Below are positions 7,614 through 16,253 of a DNA stretch of 64,000 nt, in pieces. Below the pieces are notes generated by a model that did no database searches, was not told the origin of the DNA, and saw nothing but the letters and a program-made list of their open reading frames with translations. The translations under genes and the position numbers were made by a program. The stretch's first letter is position 1; each line of letters starts with the position of its first letter. The DNA comes from Sciscionella marina DSM 45152. Its GTDB lineage: Bacteria; Actinomycetota; Actinomycetes; Mycobacteriales; Pseudonocardiaceae. The stretch lies in NCBI RefSeq assembly GCF_000379465.1, contig NZ_KB905404.1, positions 1-64,000 of the forward strand, in the 5' to 3' direction.

Positions 7614-8762
7614 CTAATACCGGGTGCCCAGGGCGAGCGGGGTGACGTTGGTACCGAAGGTGTTGCGTACGGCTTCGGTGACGATTTCGCGGTCCTCGTC
7701 GGGGGCGATGCCGACCAGATTCCCGGCAGCGGCGGCCACGCCCAACACATCGGCGATGCGCCCGAATGCGATCAGTTCGCGCAGCTGCGGTGCCCAGCCG
7801 ATCTCGCCCTTGTCTTGGCGTGCGGAAAGATGCCGCGCTATCCGGATCGCTTTCGGGTCGATCCCCAAACCGGTGGCGAGATCGTAGTCGGTGGGTACCT
7901 GGATCTGCACGGAAAACCGTGATGACAGTGCCTCGGTCAGTATCGCACCGTGGACTCCGGGGTTGTGTCCGGCCACCACATAGAATCCGGGTGCGGCGTC
8001 CACGGTTTCCCCGCCGTTGGCCTTGATCACGATTCGGCGGCGCCCGTCCATCGCGGGATACACCACGGCCAGCACCGAGGGCGGTATCAGGGTGGCGTCA
8101 TCGATGAACAGTGCGCTCCCGGTCCGCATCGCGGTCACCAGCGGGCCGTGAATGAATTCGTAGCGCCCGTCCGGGGTTTGGGTGTATTCGCCCACGAAAT
8201 CGGCCACGGTGGTGTCACCGTCTCCGGGAACGGTGATCAGATCGGAGAACGCCGCTTCGATCACCGAGGTTTTCCCGGTACCGGGTGGGCCGTACATGAG
8301 GGCGGGCACGTTCTTTTCGCGCAGCCGCCGTAGCGCGGTCACGTCCGAGAGGCCGGAGAGTTTGCGCGGGTGATACATCTGCCCGTTCGGGCGGGCAACC
8401 GGGCTGGTCACCAGTGCGGCCGGTTTCGGCTTGGCCGTGGTGCCAGTGGATCGGGTCGGGCTCGCGGGGGTTGTGGTGCGCTGGTTGACGGTGGCGGCTT
8501 GTGCGGCGGTGGTGGTTTTGTCGGTCGCCCGGTAGATCACCGGGCTGGTGCCCGCTTTTTCGGCTTCCCCGCGCGTTTCCAGCGTTGCCAGCGCGTTGCC
8601 CACCGCCCCGGACGAGCGCCCCAGCTTCTGGGCGATCATGCCCGGGGTAATCGTGTTCGGGTGTTGGGCCGCAAGCTGTTCGGCCACGATGCGGCGCAGT
8701 TCACCGTTAGGCAGCCGGGCAGTGTCGCCACCCGAGGCGGGGCCGTTGGTGGTTGTGGTCAT
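7614..8762 (-). CDS. MoxR/CobS-type AAA ATPase with N-terminal winged helix
   Basis: The start is ATG 8762 with AGGA 9 bases upstream (382 residues). Residues 15-80 form a winged helix (RRIVAEQL, LGRSSGAVGNALATLE) like the C-terminal domain of the gene at 1611-2339. An Ala/Thr-rich linker leads to the AAA module with Walker A GPPGTGKT (158-165) and Walker B ALFIDD (about 217-222). It is co-transcribed with the VWA protein downstream. A DNA-binding domain on a MoxR-type ATPase is unusual and suggests that the machine is tethered to DNA or regulates transcription. Confidence 0.85.
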   Translation of the reverse strand: MTTTTNGPASGGDTARLPNGELRRIVAEQLAAQHPNTITPGMIAQKLGRSSGAVGNALATLETRGEAEKAGTSPVIYRATDKTTTAAQAATVNQRTTTPASPTRSTGTTAKPKPAALVTSPVARPNGQMYHPRKLSGLSDVTALRRLREKNVPALMYGPPGTGKTSVIEAAFSDLITVPGDGDTTVADFVGEYTQTPDGRYEFIHGPLVTAMRTGSALFIDDATLIPPSVLAVVYPAMDGRRRIVIKANGGETVDAAPGFYVVAGHNPGVHGAILTEALSSRFSVQIQVPTDYDLATGLGIDPKAIRIARHLSARQDKGEIGWAPQLRELIAFGRIADVLGVAAAAGNLVGIAPDEDREIVTEAVRNTFGTNVTPLALGTRY

Positions 8763-8836
8763 CGCGAGAGTCCTTTGTCGATAGTGATGGCGCAACAGGA
8801 GGGGGAACCGGTAGCCGGGACGGTGTCGCGTAACCG

Positions 8837-9055
8837 CTAGGCGTCGGGGTCGACGTCGTGCCAGGGAACGAATGCGGCGAACCGGGTGCCCGGTAGGCGA
8901 ACCAGGAGCTCACCGGTGCAGATGTCCGGTAGTTCCACGGTTACCAGGGATCCGGCCGCGACGGTGCGCACGGGCACGGTGGCGCTGATCCCGGCGTCGG
9001 TGGTCATCGTGGTTTCGGTTGTCAAGATTCCGGATACGGTTTCGCGGTCCTTCAT
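8837..9055 (-). CDS. Small unknown protein at the head of the MoxR-VWA operon
   Basis: A 72-residue protein if translation starts at ATG 9055; ATG 9007 is an alternative and neither has a strong ribosome site. The sequence is beta-rich (VRTVAAGSLVTVELPDICTGELLVRL), suggesting a small barrel or OB-like fold. It ends 74 bases before the AAA ATPase gene. It is probably the first gene of the minus-strand operon. No function is recognised. Confidence 0.5.
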   Translation of the reverse strand: MKDRETVSGILTTETTMTTDAGISATVPVRTVAAGSLVTVELPDICTGELLVRLPGTRFAAFVPWHDVDPDA

Positions 9056-9979
9056 TTGGGCACACCATTCCCGTTCGTGGTTGGCTGATTTTGTGGTTTC
9101 CGGTTTTCTCGGTGACACGACAAACGTAACTCTGCACGAATGTGATCGCAATAGCTTTCCGCTCCCATTTTTCGGGTAATTTCGCCGAAAAATGGGGGGT
9201 AAATGCGGAATAGCGCATTGTTTGTGCAGTTCAGGGTTCCGGTGTCGCTCCCCGGTCGACAGAATTCAGCGGAGGTCAAAGCCGCGGCTGAATGAATTGG
9301 TTTCAATAATAGCGAGCGGATGGCGAGTGTCCGGAAAGGTGAGGTGTGGATGCCAGCCGCCACTGATGAAGACCGGCGATACTGCCGTGACACCGCCGCC
9401 GGGCCTGATGTGATTACCTGCTTGGTGTCAAGCGAGTCTGGGATACCGGTGGATCCCCCTCGGGGGCGTGTGTGCTGCGGCGACGCCGAGGCCAAGGGGA
9501 TCCGCCTTAGACGGATACCGGAACACGTGCCGGAGCGGCCGGGTTGATGGACCCTCTGGTGGCAGCCATATTCGGCGCTATCCGAGGTGGACGTGGTCGT
9601 GACGGGTAGCGCCGACACATGTCGGCGGCGCCGTGACCGCCCGCTGGCTGGTGCGATCGGCGCGGGCTTCCGGGTCCTCCCGATGCGCCGGTGAGGGTTT
9701 CCTTCCCGAAGCACGCGCATCGTGCGGGTTGCCTTGCTTTCGGGTGTTTGGGATGGCTTACCGGACACGTTTCGAACTGGTATCCGGAGAGGGCAAGACT
9801 GGGTATGACGCGCGCGCACGAAAATACTTTTCTTGTGTGGCAAGGGTTTTGTTTCCGTGATCGACGTTAGCATCGACTCGGGGGCGTCGGTAGTTGTGCA
9901 TCGAGGTATTTCATTGTTCTCGATTACCGCGTTGTCGATGGGCGCCACCGGATCGGTGACGCCTATCGGAGGTGTCGTG
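9056..9979. other. Long intergenic region between two operons
   Basis: About 920 bases lacking a credible gene. The long minus-strand frame across it has no start signal and a non-coding composition. The part nearest 9055 is lower in GC and contains the 12-bp hairpin listed separately; it should carry the promoter of the MoxR-VWA operon. The part near 9980 is downstream of the LysM-BTAD gene and should hold its terminator. No other organised feature was seen. Confidence 0.5.
9164..9196. repeat. Perfect 12-bp inverted repeat
   Basis: CCCATTTTTCGG (9164-9175) and CCGAAAAATGGG (9185-9196) with a 9-base spacer, in AT-richer DNA about 110 bases upstream of the MoxR-VWA operon. It may be an operator or another cis site. 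No T-tract follows on either strand, so it is not a typical terminator. Confidence 0.7.
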
Positions 9980-12976
9980 TCAGCGCCGTTGCGGGGTGGC
10001 ATGCGTGCCCATAGCGGTGTCGTCGGTTCCGGTGATGCCGGTGTGGCGCTGGTGTAGCCGTCGCGCCAGTTCGAGTGTTTCGGGGGTGGGGGTGGTGTCG
10101 AGTTCGGTGAGTCGGGTTTCGAGCAGGCTCAGGGTGCGCGAGATCGCGTCATGGCGGCCGAGGTTGGCTTGCAGGCGCATGATGTCGCGGTAGAGCAGCT
10201 CGTTGTGCGGATCGAAGCTGCGCGCGGTTTCGAGTAGCTCGAGGGTGTAGTCGGGGTCGGTGTGCACCTGGGCACGGGCGAGGGCGGCCACGGCGTCGAG
10301 GGCGTCACGGCGGGTGGCTTCGCGGGTGACGATGAGCCAGTCGGCGTGCAGACCGTCAGCCAGCGCGCCGCCGTAGTGGGTGACGATCGCTTTGTCCGCG
10401 GTGATGCGTTCTTCGCTGGTGCTCGCGCGGCGGCGCTGGGCCACCGCGTCGGCGAAGCTCCAATAGTCGACTTCCACGAGCGCGGGGTCGAGGCGGTATC
10501 GACCGTGCTCGTGGCGCACGAGGCCGTCGGCTTCGGCGGCGGCCTGCTCGTCGAGGGTGCGGCGCAGGCCGGATCGGATGCGGGACAGGACGGTGCGCAG
10601 CACATTCCCGGGGCGCTGTGGTGGCTGCTCGGGCCAGAGGGCGTCGATGATCGCTTCGCGGGTCACGCCGTCGGGGTGGACGGCCAGGAAGGTCAGCAGC
10701 TCGGTGGGGCGGGCGGAGAACCCGTGCGAGATATCGCGTAGCCGTTCGGGATACGTGGGGGTGGGGCGCCAGGACACGGTAGGGGTGCCGAACGCCGTCA
10801 GTACCAGTGGCGCGGCGGTATCCGCGGTCTGAGAACTCGAGGCGGTGGTCGGGAGTGTGTCCGGTGCGGTGCGTGCGTCGCGGTTGTGTTCGGCTTCTGG
10901 CGTGGTGCGGGTGATTTCCAAGCCATGTTGGCCCTCGGGTGCACCAGTGGGCGATCGCGGAGCTTCGAGGCTGGGGGGCGGGGAAGAGGGGGAAGGTACG
11001 GACTGGCTTGCTGGCCGGCCGTCGTGTGTGGCGTCGTGGCCGGTGGGCGCCGATGACCGGCCGGGATCGGCGGCGCGCAGCAGTATCAGCAGATCGCGGG
11101 TGGCGGTGTCGGGCAGGGTGAAGGCGCGGGCCCCGCGCAGCTGCTCGCCGCGACCGGGAGAGGTGGCCGAGATGACCCCGGCGGCGGTGACGTAGGCGGT
11201 GATCCCGGGGCGCCACTGTCCCAGCAGTAGCGCGGTGATACCGGATTGGCCGCCGTTATCGAGCACGCCTTGCAGCCGGGCCTGGACCGCTTCCTCGGTG
11301 GGAGGCCTCGTGACGAGCATGCGCGGTCTCCGCTGCGGTGCACCGTCGTCGGGGGCGTCACCTCGATTGTCGCCCTGGGATAGGAGGTGACACTCGAGTT
11401 CGGCCAGGGCGGTGTCCAGATCGTCGACGAGGTGAATCGCGTGGGGAAGCGCCTCGGTCCGGGTGGGGATGCCCAATAGGCGGGTGAGATCGGGTTGGGG
11501 AACGAGCACGGTGACACCCGGCGTGGACCGGGTGCTCAAGGCGCCCACGAGGATCGCGCGTGCCGCGGCGTGGCCGCCTGGCCCGATCAGGCCCAGGCCA
11601 CGGGATCCGGCGAGGTCGAGCGCCAGCGCGCGGGCGCCGGTCGTGCTGGAACCGGCGCTCGATTCAGGGCCCTGGAGCGCGAGTTCCGGCGTCAATGCGG
11701 CAGCGCTGGTGGAACCCTGTTGCCCCACGAGACCTCGTTCTGCCACGACGCGTCGTTGCCCCGGTGGCAGGACTTGCACCGAGACCTGTTCCGGGCCGCC
11801 GGTTTCCGCTCGGAGTTCTGACCTGACGATCGGATCGGTCTCGGTGTGGTCCTCGCAGGTGTCGCTGGCTTCGGCGAGCAACGTGGTGTCCTCGTCGTGC
11901 CCTCGGGCGCGCTGATGCGCGTGGTGCAGCTGGTAGACCACTGGGGGCAGCGGCACGTCATCGTCGCGGGCGCCGCTGCCGGGCCGGTAGCGGGCGTGGC
12001 GACGACGGCGCACGAGCAACACTGCGGCGCTGAGGGCCGCGGCCAGGCCAAGACCGACGAAGACCTCGCTTCCCCACGCCATGCTCCCTACGGGTTGCTG
12101 CGGAAAGCCGCGATCCTGATGTTGCCCCGTGGTGACAGGCGCGTGCGATGGCCGAGCCGGTACCGGAGCGCGCGATGCCTCCGGTGACGCCGGATCCGGC
12201 GGTGCCGTCGATAGTGCGATATGCGGAGAAGGAACGTGATTCGTGGCGGGGATGGTGGGCTGGTGGACCGGTAGCTGCAGGGTGTCGCCGGGGTGGATTC
12301 GGTTGGGGTTGGTCAGCACTCGCCCGCCGGGTTGGGTGCTGCCGTGGTTGAGTGCCCAGATCTCGGGCCAGCGGTCGCCGTTGCCGAGGTGGCGTTGGGC
12401 AATGCGCCACAGCGAGTCGTGGATCCCGTTCTTGGGCGGCTGGACCCGCACCGTGCCCACTGGGTCCCGCGAGGGCACCGGTGCGGTGGGGGCGGTGGCC
12501 ACGACCGGGGTGTACCCGATGGGCGTGGGTCCGGTTCGCGGGGGCATCGGGGACGCGAGCGCCGCGCGGCCGAGCACGGCAACCAGCAGGGCCGCGATCA
12601 GGACCGCGACCATCCGCCGCACGGGCCCGGCGTGACGCTGCAATTCGGGCCAGCGTGCGCCGCGCGCCACCTCGGCGGTGCCGGCGATAACGTCGACGGT
12701 GAAGACCAGCCACAGGATCCAGGCCAGGCACGCGCAGGCGTCGAGCACGAAGCCCGCGGGCATCGGCGTCATCAACACCGCGCCGAGCTCTTCCAGGCTG
12801 GGCCAGTGATCCGGTAGCGGCCAGCCGATGAAACACACCAGCGCCCACGGCAGACCAGCCACCAGCCCCAGCAGGACGGTGGCCGCGCACAGGCCCCGCG
12901 CCACGCGCCAGCCGCACCACACGACGGCACGTAACCCTGGCCGGAGAGCGGACGGGCGTCGCCGAGCGGGGCGCAT
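9980..12976 (-). CDS. Membrane LysM and BTAD-domain regulator of the Tad locus
   Basis: A 998-residue protein. Three membrane spans lie at about residues 28-52, 77-98 and 125-142. A LysM-like region at about 188-245 (SLWRIAQRHLGNGDRWPEIW) is followed by another span near 320 and a long low-complexity stretch. The C-terminus (from about 724) is a winged-helix plus BTAD domain as in AfsR/SARP regulators (ITELLTFLAVHPDGVTREAIIDALWP-type region). The start overlaps a GGAGGTAA site containing the previous stop. Proteins of this design close actinobacterial Tad loci; it may link envelope status to pilus expression (inferred). Confidence 0.88.
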   Translation of the reverse strand: MRPARRRPSALRPGLRAVVWCGWRVARGLCAATVLLGLVAGLPWALVCFIGWPLPDHWPSLEELGAVLMTPMPAGFVLDACACLAWILWLVFTVDVIAGTAEVARGARWPELQRHAGPVRRMVAVLIAALLVAVLGRAALASPMPPRTGPTPIGYTPVVATAPTAPVPSRDPVGTVRVQPPKNGIHDSLWRIAQRHLGNGDRWPEIWALNHGSTQPGGRVLTNPNRIHPGDTLQLPVHQPTIPATNHVPSPHIALSTAPPDPASPEASRAPVPARPSHAPVTTGQHQDRGFPQQPVGSMAWGSEVFVGLGLAAALSAAVLLVRRRRHARYRPGSGARDDDVPLPPVVYQLHHAHQRARGHDEDTTLLAEASDTCEDHTETDPIVRSELRAETGGPEQVSVQVLPPGQRRVVAERGLVGQQGSTSAAALTPELALQGPESSAGSSTTGARALALDLAGSRGLGLIGPGGHAAARAILVGALSTRSTPGVTVLVPQPDLTRLLGIPTRTEALPHAIHLVDDLDTALAELECHLLSQGDNRGDAPDDGAPQRRPRMLVTRPPTEEAVQARLQGVLDNGGQSGITALLLGQWRPGITAYVTAAGVISATSPGRGEQLRGARAFTLPDTATRDLLILLRAADPGRSSAPTGHDATHDGRPASQSVPSPSSPPPSLEAPRSPTGAPEGQHGLEITRTTPEAEHNRDARTAPDTLPTTASSSQTADTAAPLVLTAFGTPTVSWRPTPTYPERLRDISHGFSARPTELLTFLAVHPDGVTREAIIDALWPEQPPQRPGNVLRTVLSRIRSGLRRTLDEQAAAEADGLVRHEHGRYRLDPALVEVDYWSFADAVAQRRRASTSEERITADKAIVTHYGGALADGLHADWLIVTREATRRDALDAVAALARAQVHTDPDYTLELLETARSFDPHNELLYRDIMRLQANLGRHDAISRTLSLLETRLTELDTTPTPETLELARRLHQRHTGITGTDDTAMGTHATPQRR

Positions 12977-12978
12977 GG

Positions 12979-13524
12979 TTACCTCCGCTGCCCCGTATCC
13001 GCACCACCGGCGCGGGTCGCATCGGCGTCTGTGGCTTCCGGTCCACCATGGGAAACCGACTTCCCCGCGACGGAGCTCTCAGCTCGGTTGGAGACATCCG
13101 CTGGTGTAGCTGGCTTCGAGGCCGGTGCCGGGTAGTCACCTTCTGGGGGTGATGTGCTCGGGGCTGTCGTGGCCGAGGTGCCGGTAGCGTCCTTGGTTCT
13201 TGGTGTCGGGGTGGTGCGGTGATTTCTCGTGTCGCCTCGTTTGCGCCTGCCGCGCCCACGAGTGGGTTTGTGCTCGGTTTGCAGACGGGAGAGCTCGCTT
13301 TCGGGAACATCGGTGAACCCGGCCAGTTCGGTGAGGCCGAGGACGCCCAGGCACTCGTCGAGGACCTCGCCGAGCTCACGGTCGATGCTGGTGAGGTCCT
13401 CGATGATGTGGGCACGGCGGCGCGCGAGCTCACCGACGTGCTGGGCCAGTGCGGCACGTTTCGCGCTGCGGGCAAGGTCGGTTTCCTCGACACGGCGCGC
13501 GATCTCGTCTGTCGTCATCACCAT
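12979..13524 (-). CDS. Tad-locus protein with helical N-terminus
   Basis: A 181-residue protein from ATG 13524 with AGGAG 8 bases upstream. Residues 1-75 or so are helical with heptad-like spacing and may form a coiled coil (DEIARRVEETDLARSAKR, VGELARRRAHIIEDL). The rest is disordered, rich in Thr, Pro and Ala. It ends 2 bases before the LysM-BTAD start, so the two are translated together. Role unknown; it may be an accessory partner of that regulator. Confidence 0.7.
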   Translation of the reverse strand: MVMTTDEIARRVEETDLARSAKRAALAQHVGELARRRAHIIEDLTSIDRELGEVLDECLGVLGLTELAGFTDVPESELSRLQTEHKPTRGRGRRKRGDTRNHRTTPTPRTKDATGTSATTAPSTSPPEGDYPAPASKPATPADVSNRAESSVAGKSVSHGGPEATDADATRAGGADTGQRR

Positions 13525-13584
13525 CAGAACTCTCCTTTTCGTGTCGGTGAGCCTCGGTGCCGAACCCGCTCGGCGCCGGGGTGG

Positions 13585-14034
13585 TCAGGGTTCTATGCCG
13601 GTGATCCCGCGTCGGGGATGCGCGGAGCCGCTGCCGTGCGCGTCGAGATCGTTGATCCCGATCAGACCGAGTAGTTGGGTGCGCACTCGGGTGGTGACCG
13701 TGACGGTGACCGTGTCCGCGGTGATCCGAACGGTGCCGGTCGCGCCGATTCGGGCCAGGTAGGTCTGGGCGAGCCGGTCGGCCTCGGCGGGATTCAGTCG
13801 TAGGTCACCGTGGGAGCGGTAGGCGGCGAGATCGATTCCCTGGGCGCCGGCGCGGGACGCGGCCTCGGCCTCGCCGGTGACGCGGACTTTCGCCGCCAGC
13901 GCGAGTCCTCCGTCGAGACACAACCCGGCCAGGGCGAGCACACCGACGAGGATGACGACAACGAAGGCCGACACCCGGCCCTCGTCGGCCCGCCACCACC
14001 GGCGCCAACAGTGCGATCGTCGTGTGGGGGTCAT
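13585..14034 (-). CDS. TadG-like pilus assembly protein
   Basis: A 149-residue protein with a short basic N-terminus and one hydrophobic segment ([20 protein letters not shown]) right after a DEGR sequence, typical of the TadE/TadG N-terminal domain (pseudopilin-like). The remainder would face outside. It overlaps the preceding TadE-like gene by ATGA. It probably belongs to the minor pilin or anchor set of the Tad pilus. Confidence 0.8.
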   Translation of the reverse strand: MTPTRRSHCWRRWWRADEGRVSAFVVVILVGVLALAGLCLDGGLALAAKVRVTGEAEAASRAGAQGIDLAAYRSHGDLRLNPAEADRLAQTYLARIGATGTVRITADTVTVTVTTRVRTQLLGLIGINDLDAHGSGSAHPRRGITGIEP

Positions 14035-14498
14035 CGGGTCTGTCCGGGTTGGGATCGGTAGGTGTCGATGACCTCGCTCGCCCTCGCGTGCAGGCTTGTC
14101 GTGCCGGGGGCGCCGAGCAGGAGGGCTTGGCCGAAATCGACCGTGCAGCCCACCGTGACGGTGACCGCGCCGCTGGGAACGAATCTACTTGTGCTCGTGG
14201 TCGTGGTTTCGTTGCGGCACATCAGTCCCGCGTGGGCGAGGGCGGCATGGGCGGTCCGGGTCGCCGCGATGCTAGCGGCCGGGGCGCTGTGTTCGAGGCT
14301 GGCCGCGCGCGCGGCCTGGTGCGCGGCGTCGTTGAGGCGCAGGCGGGCGTCCACACCCCGGTGGCACACCACGGCGATAAACACCAGCAGCATCACCAGA
14401 ACCGGCGCGAGGAGAATGGCCTCGGCGGTGACCGAACCGCGCTCGTGCCCCCACCATCGACGCCACGACAACCGGGGTGTGCCCGAGGGGGCTGTCAT
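14031..14498 (-). CDS. TadE-like minor pseudopilin
   Basis: The start at ATG 14498 overlaps the preceding stop (ATGA), giving 155 residues. [20 protein letters not shown] is the classic TadE signature: a Glu near the start of a hydrophobic helix that the prepilin peptidase may process. Two Cys in the outer part (LMCRN, VGCTV) could form a disulfide. It lies within the continuous tad operon and overlaps the TadG-like gene. Confidence 0.85.
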   Translation of the reverse strand: MTAPSGTPRLSWRRWWGHERGSVTAEAILLAPVLVMLLVFIAVVCHRGVDARLRLNDAAHQAARAASLEHSAPAASIAATRTAHAALAHAGLMCRNETTTTSTSRFVPSGAVTVTVGCTVDFGQALLLGAPGTTSLHARASEVIDTYRSQPGQTR

Positions 14499-15496
14499 GA
14501 CTCGCCCTCTGGCGATGGCGCACCCTCGTCGGGGGTGTCGCTTGGCGGGAGCCGAGGCGCGTTCGTGCGCGTCGGCGCGGCACCAGGGTCGCTGGTGCCT
14601 GAGGGGTGTGTCGGATCGTTCGGGTCGACCGGATTGTGGTGAGTGGGGTTTTCCCATGCGAACGGTCCAGCATCGCTGATATCGCGCGCGGCCGTGATGT
14701 GGGCGAAGGCGGTCAGCGACAACTGTTCCGCGGCGCTGTGCAGCCGTTCGAGGGGATCCTCGGGGAGTCCGGCGAGGGTGGTTTCGGTGTGGGCGGCCAG
14801 GTCGGCGCGGCGCAGTTTCGCCTCCCACACGCGGGCCAGGGTGACGCAGTCGTCGAGGCAGTCACACACCTGCTCGATTTCCCGATCGATCGCGGTGAGC
14901 GCGTCCCGCACCCGGGCCGCGAGATCCCCGGAACCGGGTTCCTGGGCGAGATCCTCGGCCAGGGCGCGGGCGTGGCGGGTCAGGTCGAGGCAGCGCAGGG
15001 TTTCCCACACGAGCAGATGCGCTTGCCGGGGCAGTCCGGGATCGAGCCACGCGCGGGCCGGGCTGGTGTGCAGCACGTCGACCGCGTCGATCAGCGCGCA
15101 CACCGTGCCGTGGATGGGTTCACCGAGGCCGGTGAAGTCCTGGCTGCGGTAGAAGAACTCCCCAGGCCGGCTGGCCAGGCGGCATCCGCGCCCGTGAGCG
15201 TGCCGGGGGGCGAGGGCCTCGGGTCGTGCTTTGTCGAACGCGGTGAGCCCGGCCAACAGGAGTGTCCATCCGCCGAGGACGAACACAAGTACGGCCGCCC
15301 CGGTCGGCGCGGTGATCCCCGCAGTGACCAGGCTGGCACCGGCCAGCGCGGTGATGAGAACCTCGCCGTGGGCCAGCGCTCGCCAGCGTGCTCGGCGACG
15401 GTGTGCCGGGGACAGGTGCGGGTTCCACACCAGCCGATCAGCGCCGTCGGCGAATGGTGCGCGTGCGACTGGTGAGGTGTTGGTGGTGTCTCCCAT
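14495..15496 (-). CDS. Unknown two-span membrane protein of the Tad locus
   Basis: A 333-residue protein. Two hydrophobic segments at about residues 44-85 ([33 protein letters not shown]) form a hairpin. A long cytoplasmic helical region follows, then an acidic Pro-rich tail. It sits between two tadE-type genes and overlaps the next by ATGA, so a role in pilus assembly is likely. I do not recognise a named family. Confidence 0.7.
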   Translation of the reverse strand: MGDTTNTSPVARAPFADGADRLVWNPHLSPAHRRRARWRALAHGEVLITALAGASLVTAGITAPTGAAVLVFVLGGWTLLLAGLTAFDKARPEALAPRHAHGRGCRLASRPGEFFYRSQDFTGLGEPIHGTVCALIDAVDVLHTSPARAWLDPGLPRQAHLLVWETLRCLDLTRHARALAEDLAQEPGSGDLAARVRDALTAIDREIEQVCDCLDDCVTLARVWEAKLRRADLAAHTETTLAGLPEDPLERLHSAAEQLSLTAFAHITAARDISDAGPFAWENPTHHNPVDPNDPTHPSGTSDPGAAPTRTNAPRLPPSDTPDEGAPSPEGES

Positions 15497-15538
15497 GGCG
15501 AATCTCCTCCCCGTGAACGGAATCGACGGAGTGCGGTG

Positions 15539-15988
15539 TCAGGTAGCTGTTCCGGTGTCGGGGATGAAGCGTTCGACCGCGCCGGAGGCTTCGGCGTGGA
15601 CCGGGAGGTGCAGGCCCGGGACGACTGGTGTGGCATCCCCGCGGATGCGCACGGTCGCGGTGGTCGCGGTGCGGGCCACCCACAGGTGGGGATGCCGCAG
15701 CGGTCCGCGCGCGAGGTCGTCGAGCAGCCGCCGGCCAGCGGCACGTCCAATGTTGGTGGTGCCGTCTTGGGTGCGAGTGGCCGCGAGGGCTTGGGAGGCG
15801 GCCGCTTGGGCGACATGGGTGGCGTGGGACCACAGGGCGAACTGGATGATCAGCAGCAGTCCCAGCAACACCAGCGGGGTCGCGATGACCAGTTCGACGG
15901 TGACCGCGCCCCGATCCCCGGACACCATGCGCCGCGCACGCGGCCACCACGAGTGCGGCACCAGGGCTGGTCGAGTGTGGCTGGCCAT
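15539..15988 (-). CDS. TadE-like minor pseudopilin
   Basis: 149 residues from ATG 15988, one base after the Flp stop; GTG 15997 is an alternative start. DRGAVTVELVIATPLVLLGLLLI is a standard TadE transmembrane signature, with the outer domain rich in Val and Thr. It follows the Flp pilin gene directly. Together with the gene at 14031 it gives the locus two TadE-type proteins, as is usual in actinobacterial Tad clusters. Confidence 0.85.
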   Translation of the reverse strand: MASHTRPALVPHSWWPRARRMVSGDRGAVTVELVIATPLVLLGLLLIIQFALWSHATHVAQAAASQALAATRTQDGTTNIGRAAGRRLLDDLARGPLRHPHLWVARTATTATVRIRGDATPVVPGLHLPVHAEASGAVERFIPDTGTAT

Positions 15989-15989
15989 G

Positions 15990-16190
15990 TCAGCCACCGG
16001 CGCCGAGGTCGATCGAGTTCGCTTTGGCGGTCAGTTTCGCCACGATGATGGCGATGATCGCGATCGCGGCGATGGCCATCAGCGCGGTGACGATCACGGT
16101 GGTGGTGATTTCCCCGCGTTCCGGTTTCTGGCGCAGGGCCAGAATCCGGGTCGCGGTCACCACCGCGAGGGTGTGCAGAGCGTGCCACAT
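15990..16190 (-). CDS. flp: Flp-type major pilin
   Basis: A 66-residue protein: short basic leader, ERGEITTTVIVTALMAIAA, then a long hydrophobic helix and a short polar tail. This is the size and layout of Flp pilins, which the prepilin peptidase cuts after the Gly before the hydrophobic stretch and which polymerise into the Tad pilus. The Glu at position +5 of classical Flp is replaced by Thr-type residues here, so the cleavage site is inferred. It lies between tadC and tadE. Confidence 0.8.
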   Translation of the reverse strand: MWHALHTLAVVTATRILALRQKPERGEITTTVIVTALMAIAAIAIIAIIVAKLTAKANSIDLGAGG

Positions 16191-16253
16191 GGTGTGTCTC
16201 CCTTGGGGTTGCTGGTTTCTCCTTGCATGCCTGTGGTTGATCTGGCGGGTTTC

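Noticed and set aside
9052-10002. 316-codon minus-strand frame across the intergenic region
   Set aside because: No ribosome site, Arg/Ser/Pro/Thr-rich non-coding composition, and it spans the hairpin and an AT-rich segment.
11958-13493. 511-codon minus-strand frame in another phase
   Set aside because: Overlaps the LysM-BTAD gene and the gene before it, both better supported.
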